From contig CM074188.1 of NCBI GenBank assembly GCA_037179385.1, positions 19,051,318 to 19,115,317 on the forward strand: a stretch of 64,000 bases of DNA, read 5' to 3'. The notes beneath the pieces are model-generated. The model saw only the letters and a list, made by a program, of their open reading frames with translations. It was not told where the DNA came from and searched no databases. This DNA is from Holothuria scabra (taxonomy: Eukaryota; Echinodermata; Holothuroidea; Aspidochirotida; Holothuriidae). The stretch's first letter is position 1; every line of letters begins with the position of its first letter. The position numbers were made by a program, and so were the translations under genes. Of the stretch, positions 20,601 through 32,800 are shown piece after piece.

Positions 20601-23600
20601 GCACAAAAATTTAGATTAATGCCCTCCCCCCCCCCCCCCCATCATGAGTGAAATGTTTGTCTTGTGTCTTGATCAAAAAGAAGATAAGTACTACATAATG
20701 TGATATTCTGAACGTACCATGCACACCCTAAAGGAGTTTGTTTCAATCTAATTAAATTCCTCACCTAATTATTCCCCATGACCTTCAGTATTACCCTAAT
20801 ATTCTTGACATTACCCTTCCTCAAAAACACTACTAGCCTCTCTGTGCAGTCACATTTTTTAAAATTGAAATTGAAATACTTAATGCTGATATAACAGGTA
20901 AACTTTTTGTGTAACCCATAGGATAAAAGTCTAATTGTGTGAATGTGACAGGGAAAGCATAAGGGACTCTCTCTTTTATTCATGATCATTCAATAAAGTT
21001 AGGGTCATGAGCCATGAAATGCTCCCACAAACACCAACACAGCTCCATAATATTGGTAGGAACTGAGTGCTGTTTCAAACATCGAAGGGTGAAAAGAATT
21101 ATCACCCAAATCCGTAAAGTTTTCACAGCTTCCCTTAGAAAGTGGGCCTAAAGAAAACACTGCTTACTGCCAACAAGCAAAAGAGCAGCTTATATGGATG
21201 TAATTACAAAGTATAGTTCCTACAAAAAAAAACTTAAATTTCATTTTACAATGAAATGATGGATTGCAGTGATATAGCATGGAAAGTAGTAAAATGTTGG
21301 AAAATAAACTAAGAAAAACAGTGACATTGCACCTTTGACTGATGAATAAAATAAAAGCTAATACTGCCTCTACAGGTCCCATGGCCCTGCTGTTAACATC
21401 TCCCACATGACAACACAATTCCAACAAAGTTGTTAACCATTTTTGATAAAGTTTTAAATGTAGACAGACATATTTATAGCCAATGTAGATATGAAAGAAA
21501 AGCTGAACACACGAGCATTGCCCATCATAGTAAGATCAGCAATCTTTCAGCACCATCCTCTGCTATACAGGACTCATTTCATTTTGAAGAATTCAGCTGT
21601 ATCATTAATATATATTACAGGCCTATGTTGTATTGTAACTGTTCAATTTTGTTTCCTCAAATACTTTATCATCCATGTCTCAGTTTCACTCTTGAAATAG
21701 GAAACCCTCTTCGGTCAAACAAAAATACAAACAACTGGTTGATCTAGTTCACACCCACCATGTTACTTCAACACATCACTTTCATTTTCTGCCTTTTGCT
21801 TTCAATGCATTACACAGAATCCATAACCAACCATCACAAACTTGGTTTCATTATTACTGGACAAAAAAGCAGGGAGATGAACATAGTCTAGAAGACATGC
21901 CAGACAGTCTGTCCTTCCCTTCTTTGTGATGTTAAAAGGATATGTAATGCAAACAATGTTTGAACAATGACAGAACTGTACATGCAGTATCATGCTGGTA
22001 ATGTACATGAGTCAAACAAGTCTCATACAGCTAAAGGCTCTAGTGATCATTATCACATTGCAGGCTTCGACAAATCCCCTGCCCGACAGCCCAGGACAAG
22101 TAAAAAATCACTTGGGCAACTACCGTGCTCGATGTTGCAGCCTGTCAGGCAAGTACCCCAGCCTTAAATTTTTGGGTTGCGCAAAATGGCATTTGTACTC
22201 GACTTTAAAAATTATGTGTAGCCTACTCAACAAATTAAAATTGGACAAGTAGATACTTATGCGGGCAAGTAGATTGAGGAAACAGCTAGCCTGTCGGACA
22301 AGTACACAAAAAAAAATTTGTCAAAGCCTGTGTCACATACCTTTTGGAACCCCTACCCCTCCTCTTCCCCAAGGTGATCAGATGGGCTGATTTATTGAAA
22401 ATAAAATTTTGGAGGCTCCCAATGACCAAAGTTGTTGTCAAATCATACTGATAAGGGTTAGAGGTGGCGAGGATAATTCCCAATTATCTGTCCAAAGAAT
22501 ATGGTTCAAACACTTGTCACTTTCAGTCTGAACTACTGCAATTTGTTTTAGCTAAAGGTCTGAGGATATACTTGCCAATTTGGTGAATAATGCATAGAAG
22601 TGGTAAAAATTGTCTCAAACCACAATTGCCCTTAAAATTTTTGACTAGCAATTACTATTTCCATATAATGAATAATGATGACCTGATATGCAAGTTTGTG
22701 ATGTGCACAGAGAGACAGATCAAATGGGCCATGTTCTTCTTAGCTTCTTCATCCTTCAATCAATCCAATTGTAGTTGTAATTTTGTCATGCCCCAGTTGG
22801 TTTATTTTTGGAAGAAACTATTAAACTGTTTTGAAAATGTCTACGTTAAACTCCAGAATTGAAAGAAGCTAGTGGTTCATTAAAATCATGTACAGAACCA
22901 AAAGAAACACAAACAAGAGCAACACCCTACATCACAGTTTTTGCATAGCTAATTAGCATTCTCAGAATTAGTCAACCTTTGAAGTAACAGAAATTTAAAT
23001 TATTCCAACAGAAGGGCAATCTTAATCTAATATTGTCGAGGGTTAAAAACCAGTGGTTTTGTTTCATTTCCACAAAACTGTAGTGATTTGCTGAAAAAAA
23101 ATGGACCAGACTGTGGACAAAGAGTAAAACACAAACTATAACTGTGAGTGAAAATCACTTCATTTGTGAGAAGTCAGTCATCTCAATGAAAGAAACACAT
23201 TTTAAAAACAAAATTTTGTGTCACATGTATACAAATTTCTCTATCACTTTGATCTATTTCGAGACAAAGCGGCGACGTGTAAAAAACTCTGACAAAAAGT
23301 CAGTAATAACAATACGCTTCATGTTCTACATCGATTCCAATCTAGAATTTTGAAGGAAGGGAGAACATGTGCTTCAGCCATCATGAATATTCAAAACAAA
23401 AAATAATTATTTGAAACAATAGGGAAACCTTTGATGTAAATACTGTCTTGGATGTATTGAGATGAAAAGATTATCAGAGAAACGAGAGGAGAAGGACCTC
23501 TTTAAAAGAAGGAAATATTGATAAAGAGTTGAGCTGGCTTTAAGCATCCATTAATTCCAACAACTTAAGGTTACTGAGTATATGTCACATTGTTTTTTCA

Positions 23601-23613
23601 GTCCACCACACTG
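17626..23613. other. interval between arrays and MARCH-like stop, may hold its 3' UTR
   Basis: There are no supportable coding exons. The - strand from 23613 downwards is the 3' side of the MARCH-like gene. Several TTTATT and TTTAAT hexamers (AATAAA/ATTAAA on the - strand) exist, but none is clearly the used site. One hAT-like element sits at 22061-22330. A 23-bp direct duplication (TTTTGTATGTGAATAACTAC core) lies near 19157-19210. Confidence 0.5.
22061..22330. mobile_element. hAT-like miniature element
   Basis: 270 bp with terminal inverted repeats CAGGCTTCGACAAAT and the complement of CAGGCTTTGACAAAT. Subterminal CCCGACAG-GACAAGTA motifs are repeated and inverted inside. No clear 8-bp target duplication and no coding frame is seen. 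Confidence 0.6.
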
Positions 23614-23826
23614 TCAGACAAATGTAGCACCAGGTGGCAACCCAGAACTCTGGCAACACGTTAAGTTGCCATTTAAATCATGCTTCTGACCTTCAGAAGA
23701 AAAGCTGCTTAGTTGGCTGATGAGTTTGCTTTGAATTGATGGACTTCTGTCTTGGACAATGATATGTACAACTTGGTTTTCTCGACGCCAGACATTCCAA
23801 ATACTGCAATGATACCGGAAAGAAAC
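23614..23826 (-). CDS. MARCH-like last coding exon: VSFRYH motif and PDZ-ligand tail
   Basis: The acceptor CTCTGCAG precedes GTT. The exon reads VSFRYHCSIWNVWRRENQVV then HIIVQDRSPS and ends PPGATFV followed by TGA. VSFRYH, WRR and NQ are diagnostic for the MARCH2/3 C-terminus, and the junction with exon 3 is phase 0. It lies 11.3 kb from exon 3 and was found by looking for this motif on the - strand. It overlaps no other plausible reading frame. Confidence 0.94.
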   Translation of the reverse strand, partial: VSFRYHCSIWNVWRRENQVVHIIVQDRSPSIQSKLISQLSSFSSEGQKHDLNGNLTCCQSSGLPPGATFV

Positions 23827-26800
23827 CTGCAGAGAAGAATATAAAGTGAAACATTTGTATTTGGTGTAGAAGTGAATAACCTCTGGAGTACAGCAAAATG
23901 GGACTATGATTGTATTAGTTGATGCTTTGATGAGTCTTCTGGAGTTTGCTGGCCTTTAATTAGTGCAACTCAGAATGGTGTTGCCACCTCCCCAATTCTG
24001 ACCACAGATCATTACTTTGCATTTATATTGACTGTTGCACAAACTGTTACGATTATTACTGGCATATACACATTGCAGTCAGTCTATAATATGACAATTT
24101 TAATTATCAAAGTTGCCAGCTTTCAGCATGTTGGAGAATTGAAGCCATAACCTGGAGGTACTCAATTACAACTTGCATCTAGAGAGTTACACTCAAGTAT
24201 CCAGATTTTTCACAAAACTATATAATTTAAAGAGGAGAGCAGTAAATCACCCTAAAATACCTCAAACATTAAATTTAATTTTCAGTTTTAACAAAATTCT
24301 CCCAATCCTGGATACTAAGAAAAATTGGGTTCTCCCTTAACTCCCAGGTAACCAGGGATCAAGGAATCTACATATCAACCAACCCAAATTAAGTATTCCC
24401 ACAAAGTAGCAAGTGCAATGAACTAATCCTTATCAGCTGTTTCCCTTAAAATGTGCTTTTCTGATGGTTATGTTTTTGTTATCTACCACAAACACTGCTT
24501 TTGGCCTTTAAGAAAGTGTTGTTTTACATGTTATTTACAAGAAGTAGGATATGAGGGCATAGTAATTCTATTTAAGGTGACTAAATTTGCCAACTAGGAA
24601 AATGACTTGGCTGTGGCTGTCTTCATGTCAATACTGTACATACTGTAGCTGCCTTGTTGAATTTACTCTTCAATGAGGCAAATGATGTTGAAAATGTCTT
24701 AATCGTCACTGACCAGCTAGAGCTTCACAGGCAGGAAAATATTTGTTTCATGGTAGTAACATGATTTGATCTACATGGATGTCTCAAAATCTGCCATCTA
24801 AAATCCACAAAACTCTCACTTTAGTCTGCCTTCTGGCTGTTTTGGATTCAATCACGTATGATCACTCAACAGTCACTTCCAAATGCAACCCTCCTATGAT
24901 GCCTTGCAGAAGCTTAGAGCATGACTGCTTATGTAAACAACATCAACTAATTCCCTGTCAAATGACAGGTTTAAGCTTGACTATCTTCAATTTAGCGCAT
25001 CCAAAATATCTTTCATTTTCCAGCCAAGATATTTTATAGGTGTTGGGTACCTATGTTATGTACACTGCGATTAATTTACATTTTAATATAAAATCTCAGA
25101 TGTATTTCTATATTCATCACCAGCTGTATAATACGGTATAATTACACCTCTCTACAATATAGTATAATGTATCCTAACTACTTTGATTAACCTTCACTGT
25201 CTCTTATCCATGCAGACATATCTGTCTACAATTTAATGACAGCAAGAAACCTTACCTAGAATGAAAAGAAAGCAAAGAATGGAAGAAGTCTATCTGCAGA
25301 CATACTGCATCATCTCATCTGGAACACTCACATACATATGCTGACTTCAAAACAATCACATGATAACAAAAAAATCACTTTCTTCATTCTTTAATTATCG
25401 ATTTCTCTAGCACTTACGTGCTTCTCTTAACTCATAAATGTGCACAAATTGAGGGGTATCCATGAAGACATCACATCTGAAGCATGCACAACACACTCTT
25501 TAAATGTTTAATGTCCTGAATCCATTTAAATGGACATGAGATTAACAATGCTGGCAATGATGAAACGTTTATCTGTGAGATGTTGCAAAGTCTTGTGCAA
25601 AAGTAAAGGGGGATGCTATTTTGCATAGGTCTGTGTGGACAGATAACTGTAAAGTACTGGTCTGCAGCTATCCACCCATGGAAATTAGCACAATGTAAAC
25701 AAAAAGTGGCCTTTAATTTACAAAATCTGTACAAAAAATTTCTCCTAGTCTTTGCACAAGGTACATGAGATTAAGTCTGCAAGACAGAAAATTCATTTTC
25801 TTGGGAAATGTGGTCTCATGTACATCCTTTTCGATTTTCAGAGAGATCGCGAACTTTAGCCAAGTAAACCCTTTTCCTTTCTGTTTCATTGACCTTATCT
25901 GGCTGGAACCAATAAGGGAACCAATAAAATTGTCTTAGTACAGACTTAGAAACTGTAGTTCCAGTTAAATTCTAGAGCACAGTATTTGCCCTGGTGTATC
26001 TTTACTTCTATACACTGCTAGATGATCGAGTATTATGCATAGAAGCAAGTTGAACATAGTGTCAATTTAGGTAAGGACAGCAATTTATCATTACTTCCTA
26101 TCAACATTTGAAGACAGGGAGAGTGAGAGTAAAAGAGACAGGGTGATATTGAAATACATAGCCTACCAGGGCAGAATAATATACATTAAAAAATGTTAAA
26201 ATCAAACCACACATTGAAACTGAGATTGCATCAAAAGAAGAACAAATAATATATGGCAGGATGGTACGGCACACATTCCCTAAATTATCCAGTGAAAGGT
26301 CTAGAAATTCAGTATGAATAAATGTTAAATAGTACCCCAGTAAAACCTTGTACAACTAAATTTCTTGGACAGTCCCATTAAAAATAAAAACATTGCACCA
26401 TTTTGCAAGTGGGTGTCAGCCAAACTTCCACAAAAATGTCCCCAATTTGTAAGTTTGGCTACAGTCCTGGAGACTGGCAGTATGAATAATTTGATATAGA
26501 CATGTTAAGGCATTGAAAATTGAATGCAGGAAAGATATACTGATATGTCAATAATTTTATGAGAGCAGTGAGGAAATCTTTCTGAAAGTCACTTTCATAA
26601 GAGAGATCAGGAAGGATTCCGGTGTGCTCTTACCCAAATTTACAATATAAAAAATTCATGTGTTACCACACAGCCTAGGCTGGTACTCCTGGCAAAGCAG
26701 TTGAAAACTTTATTAGATCAACTCAGTTTCCTATGAACAATCTTAATATGTATGTACCGGGATGAAACAACAACAAATCTTTACCACCAGTCAATTTCAA

Positions 26801-29800
26801 ACCATCACCCCCACACACCGCCCATACATAAAGTAGAATATCAGGGCCAGAACACTCCTTACTTCTGCTCTGAGGTTGGCACATTTTCTTGTAGACCTGG
26901 GCATGTTTGTACAGTAACGATTCACTCAAAACATGTGAAATCGTAGAACTTAAATATTTTTGTTACTTCCAAGCTTAACTTCCAAAACTCTTTCTTTGCC
27001 TTCAGAGTCTGGAAGAAACTTCAAGAATTCAAAACTTGGCAGCACGTATTGTCAAAAGGAAAAGTAGCCACTGTCTTAAAGAAGGGTTAAAGGTCACAAC
27101 AGGGTTTAGTATGTTAGAGGGATACTTGTTCTAATCATTTTGGGAAAATTTGCATTGAAATCCCACATACATGTGGTTCTCAAGATATGAGCATGTAAAG
27201 TTTCACATTTTCAGCAAACAGTGAACTTGAAGCAAGCACATACGACATCATATCCCAACATTAGTGCATAGTCTTTTGTTTTTCTTTAAACTTTAGAACC
27301 CATTTTCTCCTCAACAATCCCATATTATTAAAATGTGATCACATAAGCAGCATGAGCATTTTACAAACTTTACATCCCCCACAGGGGTCAAGGTAGAGAC
27401 AACAGTCTGATGAAACAAAGGGAAACAAAGCATTCATTGTGAATGTTAGGGAATGTTACAAGCTATGCTGCCCTCAAACTCACTTTGGAATGCAAATCTG
27501 ATGACTTCATTTACTGATATCTTGAAAAATACATGTTTGATTTGAATGGAATTCTCACCACATTGTGTAGATTTGGTTCCTCTTTCACATGTGAAAATTA
27601 AATTTTTGCTGAAACTTTCCCTTTAAAGGAATTTCACTACCTACATATTAGTGAGAAAATCAGGTCATTCTGCATTTAGTTTAGCATACCCTCAAAACTC
27701 ATTTCTTTACTTGTTCCTTTGAATGAAATATTTATTGCATGATTTTTTTAAGCATAGAACAGCTACACTTTTATCACTGATTTGACACTAAGTTCAATGT
27801 ATTACTATTTATTATTATTAATAAAGGAGGTCCAAAAGAGAGGATAATTTAAAAAGTGAGAAGAACTGGATTAACTTTCACTCAGATCAACCACTTTGCT
27901 AACCATGGTTTTGCTGCAAAACCATAACTTACCATTTTCACATACGGTTTCAAAACCATACATATATACGAAATATACGAAATATGGATAGCACAGATGC
28001 ATTGTGGAACATCTCATTATAAACCTATGATGTGTAATAATGTTTTGGACATGGAATAAGCTTGAAGTAGAGATATTTACACATATGTATCATCTTCGGG
28101 CATATGAATAGCAAGAGCAAATATAGCCTCATCCATACAGTACAAAAACTTAGCATTTAGCAGAACATGAACATATATATTGTGTATAAGTTTAAATATA
28201 GGCAATAGCTCAGTGTGACAGGATGGACCCTCTTCCTTAGTGAAAGGGTTAAAGGAAAAATATTGGTACGCTGTAACATCTATGAAATTTGCAAATTTTG
28301 AACCTTGACCAATCACACTTCTCCTTTCCTAAGTCACCAAACTCTGCACCCTCCCTATCCCTAATCTGCCCAAATTCCCTCCTCAATCACTAAAGTGCCC
28401 ACATACACCCTCCCCTATCTCTGTTCTTGACCACACTCACCCTCCATATCCCTAATCTACCCAAATTCCCTCCTCTATCACTAAAGTGCCCACATACACC
28501 CTCCCCTATCTCTGTTCTTGACCACACTCACCCTCCCTATCCCTAATCTACCCAAATTCCCTCCTCAATCACTAAAGTGCCCACATACACCCTCCCCTAT
28601 CTCTGTTCTTGACCACACTCACCCTCCCTATCCCTAATCTACCCAAATTCCCTCCTCAATCCCTAAAGTGCCCACATACACCCTCCCCTATCTCTGTTCT
28701 TGACCACACTCACCCTCCCTATCCCTAATCTGCCCACATTCCCTCTTCTATCACTAAGGTGCCCACATACACCCTCCCCTATCTCTGTTCTTGACCACAC
28801 TTCCCTGCCACACTCACACTCCCATGTCCCTAACCATATTCCTACCCACACTCACTTGTATCAACAACTTTACTGCAGTAACAGAATTCTACAGTACTGT
28901 ACATGGTTTGACCATCTGGGAAGTACAAAACTCGGGCAGAATAGCAATTTCCATGATGCTGTAGAAATTAAAAAGACCTGACAGTCAACTTGTTACATTA
29001 AGTATTTATGTTTCTGGCGACCCCAATGTGTCAATCTAGTTCAAGTTTGAAACAACATAACCAGCTTCCATATGGTGTTTGCGAGTGCCGCATTGCGTGC
29101 CAGATTAACTTCCTGCCTGCAATCACTGTTGATTTAAGCTTGGTAATGTTAGCTTATTGAGAGCCCCATCAAAAGAGATTTAAAAAGAAAGGTAACCCTG
29201 TTAAAGGGAATTAATGTCCCCTTTTGGTCTCACTTTTTTCTTCTTCTTTATGAACATTGAGAGTGAAAGTGATGAAGAGTAACAGGAAGGAAATACAATG
29301 TGACACCTGGTACATAGCACTGGCTGTAAAAAAATAATTATATAATATACAGCCTGGAAACTTGATAAATGGGATGTGATTTGTGAAGACAAAATTTGCA
29401 CTTCACACAGTGTTTGCACTGTATCTGCCATACACATTTGATGATGGAGAATTTGTGTAAATAACTTGAATACTAAGCCATGTGGCAGCACATCCCCCGT
29501 AGAAAATTTGTAACCTTTTAGGAAGTGGTGCAGCTAGACATTTTTCCAGGTGGGGGGGGGGGGCCCGGGGCAGACACCCACACTGGACTGTCCAATAGTA
29601 TTAATAGGGGAGGTAATAAGTAGGAGCATAATAGGTTTTCTGAATTTCTTTAAAAAGTGTGAACACCCGTTTTCCTGGGGACATAATTTGTTAAGCATGA
29701 AGGGGGCAGAAATCTTTGCCCTTTTTGGGCAAATTTTTCAAAATATTGAGATTGGGATTTGGGGTTTCATGCATAAGGATATATGAAAGGTTTAAATAAG

Positions 29801-32800
29801 AAATTGCTGAAGAATCTGTAGATCTTATTGACAAGTCTGAGATTGAGACTGCATGACAGCCAAAGATCATTGTTGCGACACAATGTTATCTAAGGACTAC
29901 AAATTGAGACCCTCCCATGACACAAGTCACAAGCTTATATTGGAGAAAATTTGGAACTTAATGAAAGAAAATTCATGAAAACAGCACCTAAGTTGCTGAT
30001 ATTATTTGATGATCTGGTAATTTTGTTATCATTTCCAGAGTTTTGAAAAGTTTACCAAACTGATCTATGAGCAAACATGACTGCATTAGTAATTGCAAAT
30101 TGCTGCACCCAAAGGGCGTGGAAAGTTTTGTACTTTTGAAACAAATAATTACAAAAATGGAGTTTTTATAAGAATGAATTTGGAATTTGATGAAAGAAGA
30201 CTTGGGAAAACCACACTGTAGTTGACTGGTGTCACAAATGGCAAATTTCTCAAATTTTCACTTTCAGAGCCAGGAGGGCAATCCCCCCCACCACCACCAG
30301 CCATTCCACTGCTTTTAGGGTGAAACTATGATTAGAACAATCAATAAAGTTACTGTTATTGCCTGTTTGAAAATTCAATAGCTATACCTTACAAATATCC
30401 CCCTATCTCCATGCCAAACCTACTTTATATTTCAGGTGATAATATTTCATTTTCAAACTGAAGCAAGGAGTTTTATACTTCACAGGTTCTGCACTTTGAT
30501 TAGTTGGAACATGTGGTGAAATTTTTTAATTTTTCATTGCTAATTTTGCAATCATTTAGCTGTTACTTGTGATTTGGTAAGTACCATGTTTTTTCGAACA
30601 GTAACGCTGAGAATTGCTGTTAGGGTAACCTATTGTATGTACAGTAAATGCAAATTACTTACCGCACACGACTTCCTGACAGGCAGCAACAGTGCTGGCA
30701 TGCAAAGCCATTTAAACAAAAGTAATAGTAACTTGTCTGTACTACTGTCAGGGATTCCACCAGAAACACAGAAAAGGGGGATGGATTTTAGGTTTGGTTA
30801 GGTTTGGTTACAAGTGGGTTCAGGGGGACAAAACCTTGCTTCAAGTTTCCTGTAGGTGCAATTTGAAGGGTTTTAAAGAGGCTCATTGAGTTGATATCGA
30901 TAACTAAATGAGAGTCTCAAATGGTCACCACCACATAACAATACTTATAGTAAGCATAACAAGTTTCAAGTCCAAAACGTTAAAATTTTGAATTTTCTAG
31001 TGTCCTGATTTTTAATGGTTTTTTACATAATTTGAAAAAGGGTCTGGTCTCGAATTTTTGAAAACCGACTGCAATCGTTTACTACTCACTCATAAAACAG
31101 TTATTTGTAAGTAGGGTCTGGGGATTGTCTAAGATTGACCATTTACCAAATTGGTATGTGAAGAAAACTTAATGGATTTGGAAAAATTGGTTGAAATTCA
31201 TGAACCAACTCAATGAGCCACTTTAAAGACCATTTGTTTGTGTAAGTTCAAACATTGCTGAAAAGTGGGCTAGCTAGACTCTTTAAAACAGAAACCAAGA
31301 TATAAACCCTTTTTAATTTTTATGGAAATGAAAAGGGGGAATTTTACCCTGGAAATTTTTTGAAAGGGGGGGGGAGAGTGGGGGAGACAAATTCCCCCCT
31401 TGCCCCCTCTGCCGGAAAGGCTGGCTGCTAATCACTTCACTTGTGTCACTGTAGTCACAACGTGTCACATTGATTGATGAATCTGCTCATATAACAAAAG
31501 CCAAAACAATGTGGCTCTGTAACATAACATGCACACTACAAAGGGATAAATAGTGTGCATTCTGTGTGATACATTTTGTAAATAGTAAGGATACATTTGG
31601 TTGTTGGAGCATAAACTATTCAGACTAGTTAATGTTGCCTGCAACAACTCATGCAAAGTAAACAAGCATGGCTATGGTACTTGTAGTCTGTAATGCTGCA
31701 TGAGCTGGATGCCTCAACCATGTATGCTCTGTTTTAGTTTAATGGTGCTTTTAGTGGGAAACACTTCCTATTGCACTTGTGCATGAAGCAAACAGTTTTG
31801 AGTAGACTTGGTTCAATGTGAGGCCCACTATGGTTTATCTTTGTTGTCTTCTTTTTGCTGTAAATATGAGAGGGAAAGATGACTTTACAGAAAGTGATTC
31901 AATTGAACACGGTCAAGTAAAGAAAAAGATTCTGATAGATGGAAAATATACAATGGAAATGCATTGACAACACACTGATGTCATCCCTGTTGGCAAAACA
32001 ATAAAACACATGTATGGCCAAATGCATAAGAATTCCCTCTGCACATTGTAGCAGACTATGCGCTTGTTTGACTCGTAGACAAATCAGCTGTCCGTATTTG
32101 TCAGTGTTGGGTTTGTTTTACCCTCGAAGGAGGGTGTGCTTTTTGCTCTGTGACATCATATGCATGAGGTCTATAGACAGGGAAATAAGCAGACATTCCT
32201 ATGGATAAATTGGATTTGCAATAAATCACAAGTAGCTTTTTATTTAAATGTTTAATGCACTTGTGATCGCTAAACTGTCACAGCCCTAACTCTGATGTGA
32301 CAAACCTATAGGGGCCATTCATGAAGCAGGATAATTAAGTGAACTATCCCAGTGACTGCACACCCCCTTTAAAGGCCTAATCCTCTCACCCCAAATAGCC
32401 GCCTAAGCTACTTACTTAAGCCCCTCCCACAACTGTCTAACATTCAGCTCCATCTAGACACAACTGCAGTTTTTTGCTTGAGTGTGATACAAGACCACAG
32501 TGGGTGATGACAATGCTCTCAGAACAGTACATTCTGTGAAATATGAGTTTTTGTACTCTGCATTTTTTTTAACTTGTTGTCAATCAAAGAGCCGAGCCAA
32601 TTGAGAATTTCTGTGGACTAAAAAACTGTTGTTGGGGTTAGAGGATTAGGCCTTTAATTTAAGGTAACACGATCTTACATAACTGTTCATATATGTACAA
32701 GCTTTTGATGGGTGGGGGGGGGGGGGGAGAAGATGGGGTTTCCAAAAATTTTGAATGACCTACAACTTCATGCACAGCTATATTATAATTTCAGGACCAT

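Noticed and set aside
28330..28830. Regular repeats that could suggest a CRISPR array
   Set aside because: The whole 91-bp unit is repeated with no variable spacers, and the window is eukaryotic.
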